From Coremacera marginata (Eukaryota; Arthropoda; Insecta; Diptera; Sciomyzidae): DNA of 64,000 nt. The notes beneath the pieces were generated by a model. That model did no database searches. It was not told the origin of the DNA and worked only from the letters and a program-made list of their open reading frames with translations. A program made the translations under genes and the position numbers. Positions 55,503 to 64,000 of the stretch are shown piece by piece. The first letter of the stretch is position 1. Every line of letters starts with the position of its first letter. The stretch is from the NCBI GenBank assembly GCA_914767935.1, contig OU612047.1, positions 157,858,492 through 157,922,491 on the forward strand. Direction: 5' to 3'.

Positions 55503-57116
55503 TACTTACTTACTTAGGCGGTCGTAACAATCCGTGTCCGGGTTTCAACCGACCTCATCAGCTCTCGCCAGGCGCCTCTGCTTTGCGCGCGCCTTCTCCA
55601 ATCGGATACACCAAGTGCGGTTAGGGCTTCCTCAGTCTGGTCCATCCATCGGAGGGATGGTCTCCCTCGTCGCCGTTTACCAGCAACCCTCGCGTCGAGC
55701 ACCTTTTTCGCTGGAGCTTCGTCGTTCATACGATGGACATGACCCAGCCAGCGTAGTCGCTGCACAGTTGTACGCCGAACTACGTCAATGTCATCGTAGA
55801 GCTCATACAGCTCGTGGTTCATTCGGATGCGATAGTCATCGCCGACTCGAACAGGACCGAAGATTTTGCGAAGAACTTTTCTCTCGAACACCCCCAGAGC
55901 GGCTGCGTCAGTTTGCGAAACTACCCATGCCTCAGCGCCATAAAGCAGCACAGGTAGAACGAGCGTCTTGTAGAGTGTTAGTTTTGTCGATCGAGAGAGG
56001 GCTCTGGAACTTAGTTGCTTACTGAGCCCGTAGTAGCACCTATTAGCAATTATTGTTCTTCGCCTTATCTCCAGGCTGATTTCGTTGTTGGAATTAATGG
56101 CGGTGCCAAGGTAAACGAACTCCTTGACTACTTCAAAGTTATAGCTGCCGGATGAAACGTGGGAGTCTAAACGCCGAGCTCCCTTGTTTGTAGACAGCAT
56201 ATATTTTGTTTTGCCCTCATTTATCGTCAAACCCACTTTGGCTGATTCCTTTTCGATAGCGGCGAAAGCAGCGGTAACATCTCTCTTGGTTCTGCCAACA
56301 ATATCAATATCATCAGCGTACGCAAGGAGCTGGACGCCTTTGTAGAAAATGGTGCCATTACGATGCACACCGGCCTTTTGTACGATCCTCTCCATGATGA
56401 TGTTAAAGAGATCGCAATACAGTGGATCGCCTTGCCTGAAACCTCTTTCGGTATTGAAGGTTTCGGAGAGGTCATTTCCTACCTTGACGGAGCTGCGTGT
56501 GTTGCTCAACGTCATTCTGCAAAGTCTGATCAACTTTGCAGGTATACCGAACTCAGACATTGTTGCGTATAGGCAATCCCTTCTCGGGCTATCAAACGCA
56601 GCTTTAAAATCGACAAAGAGATGGTGTGTGTCAATTTGATTTTCGTGGGGTTTCTCCAGGATTTGTCGTAGCGTGAAAATCTGGTCTATGGTGGACTTAC
56701 CAGGTCGAAAGCCAGACTGATAAGGTCCAATCAGTGATTTTGTAATCGGCTTTAATCTTTCACACAGTACGCTTGAGAGAACCTTATATGCGATGGAAAT
56801 AAGACTGATACCTCTATAACTTGCGCAGATTGTTGGGTCTCCTTTCTTAAGTATAGGGCACAGTACGCTGAGGTTCCAATCGTCGGGCATGCTTTCTTCT
56901 AGCCATATTTTGCTGATGAGCTGATGCATGCACCTTATCAATTCATCGCCGCCGGTTTTAAACAATTCAGCTGACAGGCCGTCAGCACCCGCTGCTTTGT
57001 TGTTTTTGAGTCGTTGGATAGCAACTCGAACCTCTTCACGGCTAGGTGGTGATACTTCCACTCCGTCATTGTTGAATGGTAGCTCTGAACTGCGCTCTCC
57101 ATGGGCGGCATTGGTG
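55503..57116 (-). mobile_element. RTE-clade LINE, 5' truncated, open frame
   Basis: 1614 bp with target duplications on both sides. The 3' tail, read on the minus strand, is TAAGTAAGTAAGTA, and the stop codon TAA is itself the first part of that tail, so there is practically no 3' UTR. Everything upstream of RT, including the endonuclease, is missing. The coding part is unbroken, unlike the copy at 52275-53770, which suggests a recent insertion. Confidence 0.88.
55514..57116 (-). CDS. RTE reverse transcriptase and C-terminal domain, 5' partial
   Basis: About 533 residues of the ORF2 protein. RT: RLKNNKAAGADGLSAELFKT, WNLSVLCPILKKGDPTICAS, YQSGFRPGKSTIDQIFTLRQ, HHLFVDFKAAFDSPRRD, RGFRQGDPLYCDLFNIIMER and the intact active site LLAYADDIDIVGR. 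C-terminus: LYKTLVLPVLLYGAEAW, RKVLRKIFGPVR, RLRWLGHVHRM and GKRRRGRPSLRWMDQ, then DWRRRAQSRGAWRELM. These are typical of RTE. The first ATG in the frame (57124) lies in the host target duplication, so the true start is lost and residues MNA are not element sequence. No stops. Without the endonuclease it should not retrotranspose on its own. Confidence 0.88.
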
Positions 57117-57480
57117 GCGTTCATCGAATACCACTATTATATCTTTGGTTTTTAGCTGTAAAGGGTTAGAGTAAACGAAGCGTTACGACCTTGTTTCTGA
57201 AAATGCTTTCTGAACTACTCCAGATTTTCCGAAAATTTTGATTTATTGTGGTATTTTTTAATGAGTATGGGATTATTTTTGGGATTTTTAAATGCATATG
57301 GGATTTTTGGTGGTATTTTTAAAAAGCGCGGTATTTTTCTGGTAATTTTTAATGATCGCGGGATTTTTTGTGGTATTTTTCAATTGCGGTGGGAAGTTTT
57401 TTGTTTATTTTGACCGTGGTATTTTTGGTGGTATTTTGGTGGAATTGTTCCGAATCTTGACTGGCAATCTTGAGTAGTTA

Positions 57481-57943
57481 TATCATATAATAGTCAAATC
57501 GACATTTTGTATTCAGACACAAGATAAAATGTTCATACCATAAACTTGGTTGTTGACCTGACTTAATAAAAATAAAAAAATAATCTCACGACATACCAAA
57601 TACTGTATGTTTCCAAAACTGCTAAAGAATATACAATAAATACAATAAAAATAAAATTATTATTTTTTTTTTTAAACAAAAAAAAAGTTGACATTAATAT
57701 GCCAAGATGAATTCTTTTGAATGCCGAATTTACAATGGATATAACAACATACAAAATGCTTTTAAAAATAATAGATATCAAAAATGATACTTGGAATTAC
57801 TTAAATTTAGACAATGAAATATATTTCCCTAAAAAATATAATATAGATTAGAGAGAGAGTGAGATAAAGGAAGAGAGAGGAAATAGAAAGAGTAAGAAGA
57901 AAATAGCTATGAAGAATGTTTGAACATTAAATGCTTAAAGTTA
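57481..57943. other. Non-coding spacer with GA-rich tract
   Basis: AT-rich; 57848-57900 is a GAGAGA/GGAAGAGAG tract. No gene recognised. Confidence 0.55.
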
Positions 57944-58945
57944 CTTTTATTAGAGACGCTTTTTATTGACGCTATTTTATTAGAGACGCCTAATAGCAGC
58001 GACGAAAAACAATTTAATGGAGTTGAGGTAATTAAATGTAGGAATCATGAGGTTCATGCTTCTACTTGAACTGCAAAACTTCAACTTTTCGAAGAGATAT
58101 GTAGGACTACGAGTGTATATGATCCGGTGTAGAAAAATGCAATATCTAGCTTCAAGGTAACTTGGTAAATCCCGACCAAGTATTTTTTTTACAAAAGGCA
58201 TATACAAAAGGCACATAGCGAGCTTCATTAGTAAAAGCGACCAGGAGATTATGCAAGGACCCAGAATCAGGCTTGCAGTACACGACTTCAGAGCATGAAA
58301 TGATTGGCATAACTTTCTTTTCGTTTCAACGGGCACAAAAGCTGATGTTATTCGGAGTTTACGAAGAATAAAGTACACTTTTTGTACGCATGAGTTGATG
58401 TGATCATTACAGGCTAGGGATGAGTTGATTTGAAAACCAAGATAAGTTACTTTGCTTACAAGTTTCAGTTCAACGCAATTTAATAGAATTGGAGGCAAGT
58501 CATCACGATGATATGGATTCTTGGATATAGGTAAAACAAATGATTTCAAGGGATTCAGCGTAAGCAAGTTTTCATCCGCCCATTTAGATACTGAAGCTAA
58601 GTCCTCATTAACTCTAGAACATAAATCTTCAACTAGACCTAATGGTCTGAAAAGGTACAATTGGAGGTCATCGGCATATGCATGCATAGAGACGTGGTGA
58701 CTCTCGCTGAAAATATCATTAATGAACATTCTAAATAACAACGGTCCAAGTACGGAGCCTTGGAGAACTTCACTAGAAGTGCTTTTTAGAATAGAAAAAT
58801 TATGTCCCACACGAACTCTTTGGGATCTACCCTCCAAGTAGTTTCTTAGGAAACGGACGGCTGATTTAGAGAATCGGAAATTTAGAGACAGTTTTTTGCA
58901 AAGAAGTGAGTGACTGACCGTGTCGAATGCTTTTGAAAATAGGTT
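57944..58945 (-). mobile_element. 5'-truncated LINE with repeated 3' tail
   Basis: Minus-strand LINE starting in the middle of RT at about 58945 (LFSKAFDTVSHSLLCKKLSL). The 3' end is a repeated tail: GCGTCTCTAATAAAA occurs at 57975-57989 and 57945-57959 with a partial copy between. Family differs from the other three LINEs; clade uncertain. Confidence 0.7.
57980..58945 (-). pseudogene. LINE RT palm and C-terminus (5' partial)
   Basis: A 285-residue frame from 58837, extendable to 58945. It has VLQGSVLGPLLFRMFINDIF, MHAYADDLQLYLF (active site intact), VSKWADENLLTLNPLKS, KVTYLGFQINSSLACNDHIN and PVETKRKLCQSF. The PQG box is LQG. The frame ends FFVAAIRRL with the stop in the tail repeat; relatives usually continue FFxxAxxLWNxLP, so the extreme C-terminus is lost. 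The fingers of RT and the endonuclease are absent, so it is inactive. Confidence 0.75.
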
Positions 58946-61900
58946 ATTGTTATTGTTGCATGTATGTGGTTTTATTATTTATTTCGTGTTTTGTTTTTTA
59001 CATACTAAACAAACTAAATCTCTTCCCTGATAAACATTATCACCTGCACATTAAAATGAGTTTGAAAACCATTTTTAACTGATTTACTTTAAGATGCACA
59101 TTTTCAACGTAGTTCCTTAATTAGTGTGATTGGAAAGTTCTCATCTATTGATGACATTTTTTACAATTTTGAACTCTCGGTTTAACTCAGAGACTTGTTA
59201 CATTATTTCTCTAACAGCATTAAAGTATTTAATGTCATTTATTTTATTTGGATATAATGTACATGGTATGATGTATGCGGAACTCTGAAAAACATTTGAA
59301 AAAACAATAAAAAATTTCAACAGAACTACAAAAAAAAAAAAAAAAAAATGCTAACAAACTCTACCAGATAAGTCAATTCTTAAGCCTTAAAGAAACTGCT
59401 TTGTTTTATGACAACAAAAGAAAAAAAAAAAACTTAAAACGCACAATTATTATGGTATTAAAATAAAGTTACATGTACCTGAGGGGCTAAGCTGTTGTGG
59501 TTTTGTCTGTCTTATTCCATGCTTGCAGTGGTTCCAAGTCACAGCACTTGTCCCCATTATTCCATGTTCTGCATCGTTAATGTTTGCTGCAAATGCAAGC
59601 CACGTTTTTGCTTTATGTTCATTTACTTAACAATTTTTTTTTTTTGTTTTGTTTTTTTGTTATTTCTTTGTCATTCGCCAACAATCAGCCATCAATCACA
59701 GCAATGTTGCCACCACATTCTTGCGTGCGCAGTGACAATAAATTCGCTTAATTCCTTTTTCATTAGTCGATTTACATTTTCAATTCATTTTTCGTGGCCT
59801 GAAAAATGGATGATCATCCCTGGTTCGTAAAGAATTTCGGCGACTTAAGTTAGAAAAAAAAAATCACAGTTTTTGCTCTGCTCAAAATCGTCAAACATCA
59901 ACAACGATTGAAACAATCGAGAAAAGTGCGCACCACATAACCATATTTGGCGAATGCTGGGCATTCGTGTGTCATTTGCAAACATTGACAACGGTTGCTG
60001 CTTTTACTGAGCTTGCATCCTCAATGTCTGCACAAAAACATGGGCCAACGCATTGTTGAACTCGGTCATTTATGACCAAAAAAGTATGAGCTTAAATCAC
60101 TTAAATTATTGACAGTGTAGTAGAAGTAGTTAGTATATTGCTCTCAGTTGTTGTTGTTGTACTTATTGTTATAATGTGTCAAATTTTTTTGTACGTTGTT
60201 TTTTTTTTTTAATGCCGCCACAGAAATGTCAAAGTCCTTGACATTAACATGGAGGCATGTGCAGCGCTGTAGAGCAAGTTAACGTAGATGAGTTGATATG
60301 TTGACATGACAAAAAAATGCTCATATTTATTCATGTCTGTAAATTTATTAATGAGAAAAAGTTGCATTTCAGCCAAACAGACCCTAACTTGAAGGTGAAG
60401 TGAAGGTGTTAAGAAAAGTAATGTTTTTTATTTCGTCTCACAAATTAATGAATCATTCATTAACTTCAAAATACATAAGAAAAAGTTTCAAGTGATACCA
60501 ACTTCGTACTGGTTGCCTTTACGCTGAACTTTATGAAAGACTCATATGCAAGCCTCATGACCATGTTTGTTGTAGATCACCAACTAACTGGCCTGCCTTT
60601 ACTGCCTAGTTGTTGTAAAGATGCTGCGAGTACTAATAATTTATGAATGGATTAATGCACAAAAGCAGCATAGTGTACAAATCGTTGAATGTACCAACTC
60701 GTACACATGTAAGCAGCATCAATGGAACCTGATCTAAACTGCGCAGCGTTGAGCATGCGCACAGTTTATGCAGTGGTACGAGGCAAAATTTGAATGCAAC
60801 TAGCTATACTTTCCGCTGCATCGCTGATAGTTGTATATCCGCCAAATAAGTTTCCGAGCTAAGCCAGTATAAAGCCAGCGCATACTTTAGCGCACGAAGG
60901 TCAAAGGAAGTGGTTTCTGCATGCAGTTATAGAAGATGCAATTGTTACGAATGTTGTTGGTGTTGTCGTTGTTGTTGCTGTTGTTGTGCTGCAGTTGTGT
61001 TGTAGTTGTTCCATGGCAGTTCTAGAAAATGAGATCTCAATTTATTTTATGATCGTAATTTATTTTGCAATCAACGCGTGGAATCGTTGAAAAATTCGCA
61101 CAATATAGGATTTGGTTTTTTTCTCTTTTTTGTAATCTTGGATTTATTCACAGAAGAATGCTGCTCATAAGTGAGCTCATGAGTGCCACAGCTCAAGAAT
61201 GTGTGCGTGTATGTATTGTGTGTTGGAAGATTTTTCTTATAATTCATGTTATTGCAATATTGTTTATGAAAATTAAATTCTGGCAAATAAGCTTGAATAG
61301 TAAGAGGAAACAATTTTTTTTTTTCCAATATAAAAAAGAGCAATATATTCATCAATAAGTTCGCAACTTATGACTTAAACTGTAGATTTTCAATTTGTTT
61401 TGAGCTTAATTTTTAATTGACGAAAATATTTCAAGCATATTTACACTCTTGAGATAGAGTGATAATAGCAGATAGTTTTTAGATTTTAGCAAATGCCTAA
61501 ACTAGATGCTTAGAACTGAACAAAATGTTTGAAAATGAGTTAGAAAACGATTTTGAACCTGAAAGCAAGAAGTTATTTTTGGGAGACCTTAAGAGTATAA
61601 AATTTTTTAATAAAAATATTTGTTGTAAAAAATATTTTATATTTATTTATTGAGTCAATACCTAAATTAAAAGTACCATTTCTAACAAAACTTTCCGCCT
61701 GGGTATATCTCGCCGGATAGCCAGGGCTCTTACAAAACTGTTTATTATTTTTTTTTCCGTGAATTAAAAAGATCTAATATTTATGTTTATCACTTAAAAC
61801 ATAGTCTTTTTTATTTATTACTTCATTTTCACCAACTTTAAAACTTTATTTAATGGTTTTATTTTTAAAATAAATTATTTTTGCAGTGTAAACATATTCT

Positions 61901-62215
61901 TTTCCCTCATGAAAGGGTTCTTCGCACTACACAAATTTTTACAGTCTACATTATTATTATTTACATTCATATTATTTATAATTATTATTTACATACTATT
62001 TACATTTTTATATATGTGTTTTTTCAGTGTATAGTTTTTTTTATATTCACAATAGTCACTTCCGCCCTTTCACTTAATCTTCGGTTGTCTCCTAATTTGT
62101 CCGGGTCTTCCGCGTTCCGTGGGTTTTTTTCCTGCTGGGGCTTCCGCGCTCTGACTTCACAAGTTTACAGGGAATTTGGGTGGGAAAAAGGGTTAACCTC
62201 TACTTCATTGCTTAT

Positions 62216-62248
<33 letters not shown>

Positions 62249-63226
62249 TTGATTACCGTCTGAAAAGGCGTGCAACCAAGCTAATTATTATGTTTCTTAG
62301 AGGGGGGTACCGTCTGAAAAGCCTGTACTCAGCAATAGAATGAGGAAGAGAGGTCTTACCTTGCTGTCGATATAAAAAAACTTCAAACATGTTTTTTGGG
62401 CCAACCCTAAAGTATTTCGAGTGGCACCACTGCACTATGGGAAAAACCGCCAATTATTTAGCCAAAAGATTTATTCGTCATTGGATTTCCATAAAATTTA
62501 GTAGGTATATTTTGCTGACATTCTAGACACTCACTGCAAAATCTTTTTTTGAAATTTGGTCTCTAATAGACACAAATTAATTTTTAAGTGTAATACATTC
62601 ATGTGTTCTTGAAATCCGCTGTATCTCTGAGGAATTTTTTGATATTTAATCTAATTTAATCCAATGGACACGGTGCGACATAAGGGGATAGCTTAGGGGG
62701 ATAGGCTTTTGGTTCATTGCCAGGAGCTTAGCCCTGGCTATCGTAGTCCATTGTGTCTTTGCAACCTAAGCCAATATACTGCGACAAGGTGTGCATCAGT
62801 TCGTAGTGGTGTTTAAATCATTTAGTTTTAAATTTTTTTTTCTTTTTTAATTGTATTTTGTTTGTTTTTGTTATATATTTTTTTATTGTTTTTTTCCTTT
62901 TTTTGTTACTTTTTTTGTTTTTTTTTTTATATACGAGTATAATATTTTGTATTCTTAAAAGTAATAAAATAATTTGTAATGTTGACGATGGATCAATATT
63001 TTCATTTACCATCTTTTAAATGAAATAAAGGAATTCAATGTTCATAATTTAAATAATTTTTAAAAAATATTTGTTTTAAGAATATAAACTGAACTTGTTT
63101 TTTTGACTCAACCGAAGAAAACAGTTTCAAGTGCCTTTTGAGTTGAAGTATCAACACTCTTTTCAGTTCTGTCCAATTTTTCTGACTGGGACGGCTAACC
63201 TTTTTAGCCAAAATAGATACTACGTA
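58946..63226. other. Long non-coding, unique-looking stretch
   Basis: No gene recognised in 4.3 kb. It includes A-runs (59329-59347), TTG runs near 60145 and 60960-60995, a (TA)n run (62216-62246) and T-rich sequence at 62830-62930. The words TACCGTCTGAAAAG at 62256 and 62308 are a short direct repeat. Base composition at 59500-61000 is less AT-rich than elsewhere, as in host intergenic or intronic DNA. Confidence 0.45.
62216..62246. repeat. (TA)n microsatellite
   Basis: About 14 TA units, with a GATA unit at the left edge. Confidence 0.9.
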
Positions 63227-64000
63227 GGGTGCCTTTTATATTTCGGGATTTGGCAACCCTGGTGTTGCAATCTGTCAACTGAAAGCTCTATCGCAAAGTT
63301 TGACATTTGTTGGCTTATACGTACTCAGAACGTTTTGACATACGAGCGCTATTTGTGTTGTTTATAGTAACTTAAAAGATTCATCTCGGTCTAAAAATGG
63401 AATTAAATCGTGAACATTTTCGTGCGATTATTTTTTACAACTTTCGACGTGAATTAACACAGCAACAGTGCATGGATGAACTTAATTCAATTTTTGGCGA
63501 TGAAGCTCCATTAAGGACCAGTGTTTATCGATGGTATGGTGAATTCAATCGTGGTCGTAGTTCACTCCAAGACGAATTTCGTGAAGGTCGTCCGAAATCA
63601 GCTGTTGTTCCGAAAACCATTGATGCTGTGCGCGAACTGATATTGCAAGATCGTCATGTTACCTATCGTGAGATTGAGGCAACCTTAAGCATAAGTGGGA
63701 CCAGCATACATTCAATATTGCATAAACATTTGACTGTCAAAAAAATTTGTTCGCGTTGGATCCCACACAATTTGTCAATCGAAGGAAATGCTCAAAAAAT
63801 ACGATCGCGGTGCTTCGAAACACGTCTATGACATCGTGACAGGTGATGAATCGTGGATTTACGCGTATGAGCCCGAAAGTAAACAGCAGTCGACTGTATG
63901 GGTGTTTCAAGATGAGCCAAATCCAACAAAAGTTGTTCGCGCACGAAGCACTTCCAAGCAAATGGTCGCCTGTTTTTTCGGAAAATATGGACATGTCGCA
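63227..64000 (+). mobile_element. mariner (DD34D) element, left part, cut by window end
   Basis: The probable left tip is GGGTGCCTTTTATATTTCGG at 63227, preceded by TA (63225-63226) and followed 150 bp later by the transposase ATG at 63397. The right end lies outside the window, so the terminal repeat cannot be confirmed. Confidence 0.6.
63397..64000 (+). pseudogene. mariner transposase, internal deletion with frameshift, partial
   Basis: The start MELNREHFRAIIFYNFRREL opens the first helix-turn-helix. Then come RWYGEFNRGRSSLQDEFREG, RPKSAVVPKTIDAVRELI and VTYREIEATLSISGTSIHSI, and KKICSRWIPHNLS, the end of the DNA-binding half. A deletion near 63777 removes about a dozen residues and shifts the frame by one. 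The correct text resumes as KEMLKKYDRGASK, DIVTGDESWIYAYEPESKQQ (first catalytic Asp) and PNPTKVVRARSTSKQMVACF. The first frame ends at 63831. It would bind and cut mariner ends if intact; this copy cannot. Confidence 0.85.

Larger units (their letters stand above)
55490..57129. repeat. 13-bp target-site duplication of the RTE insertion
   Basis: GCGTTCATCGAAT at 55490-55502 and at 57117-57129. The uninterrupted site in copy 1 (near 42815) is the related GGTATTCAATGAAGGCC. This sets the borders of the RTE element to 55503-57116. Confidence 0.9.
55141..57472. mobile_element. Non-autonomous hAT, copy 2, containing an RTE insertion
   Basis: Read on the minus strand it starts CAAGATTGCCAGTCAAGATT at 57472 and is collinear with copy 1 (42435-43164). 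The other tip at 55141 is CACGATTTCCAGTTATGTGG, more diverged. The perfect 8-bp duplication AGTAGTTA flanks it (55133-55140 and 57473-57480). Without the RTE and one target copy about 705 bp remain, close to copy 1. Same subterminal GTGGTATTTTTAAT-type runs. Confidence 0.88.

Noticed and set aside
55534..56025. 163-residue plus-strand frame
   Set aside because: Antisense shadow of the RTE C-terminal domain.
59495..59830. 111-residue hydrophobic frame as a membrane protein
   Set aside because: Cys/Phe-rich text is produced by T-rich DNA; no start context, conservation or motif to support it.
62431..62757. CACTATGGG ... CCATTGTG as possible Transib-type ends
   Set aside because: The two tips match poorly inwards and the 5-bp flanks (CACTG and TCTTT) are different.
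62657..62758. CCAATGGAC ... GTCCATTG short inverted repeat, possible RNA hairpin
   Set aside because: Stem of only about 8 bp with a 90-base loop; not enough to call a structured RNA.

Overview
This window is AT-rich, intron/intergenic-type insect DNA, most probably from a higher fly. The evidence is the density and type of the transposable elements (mariner DD34D, rosa-type DD41D mariner, hAT with 8-bp target duplications, RTE, LOA/I-like and jockey/CR1-like LINEs, helitron-like repeats), the many short poly-A/T, CA and GTT/CAT tracts, and the absence of operons. A tephritid or similar dipteran fits, but the species cannot be fixed from the sequence. I found no complete host gene. The only candidate for host coding sequence is a weak one: a possible first exon with a signal peptide on the minus strand at about 36.2-36.3 kb.

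Layout. 1-7 kb: a small TA-flanked MITE (1743-2096); a 2.1-kb hAT-like element (2232-4369, 8-bp target duplication) with a palindromic MITE inside it (2594-3096); an inverted-repeat element (4737-6686) split by a 1.5-kb TTAA-flanked transposon (4946-6447). 8-12.4 kb: a 4.4-kb hAT-like element (7985-12414) holding a 95-bp piggyBac-like MITE and a 1.5-kb element that starts CCCTATAGGAA; a short deletion derivative of the latter lies at 25698-26220. 14.9-16.3 kb: a rosa-type (DD41D) mariner with an open 361-residue transposase and perfect 18-bp terminal repeats, carrying a 97-bp tandem duplication over its start codon. 20.6-24.1 kb: a diverged minisatellite, then a decayed RNase H-bearing LINE.

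28.7-33.3 kb: a jockey/CR1-like LINE (end of ORF1, then endonuclease, RT and C-terminus) abutting a helitron-like repeat whose second copy is at 46.7-48.0 kb. 36.4-37.5 kb: a 1.1-kb G/T-rich degenerate minisatellite. 40-41.2 kb: a dead mariner with good terminal repeats and TA duplication. 41.7-44.8 kb: a decayed LINE on the minus strand, interrupted by a 730-bp non-autonomous hAT. 48.1-50.2 kb: a rosa-type transposase relic cut in two by a LINE. 52.3-53.8 kb: a decayed RTE element. 53.9-54.4 kb: a mariner deletion derivative. 55.1-57.5 kb: a second copy of the 730-bp hAT family, with an open 5'-truncated RTE element inside it (13-bp target duplication). 58-58.9 kb: a 5'-truncated LINE. 63.2-64 kb: the left part of another mariner, running off the window.

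The genes do not form a shared pathway. The window is a record of successive insertions, and nesting gives their order: LINE into rosa relic, hAT into LINE, RTE into hAT, TTAA element into CACAGTGG element, and several MITEs into hATs. The parts most worth following up are the open DD41D transposase, the two dated copies of the hAT family, the paired helitron-like repeats, and several repeat families I cannot name.
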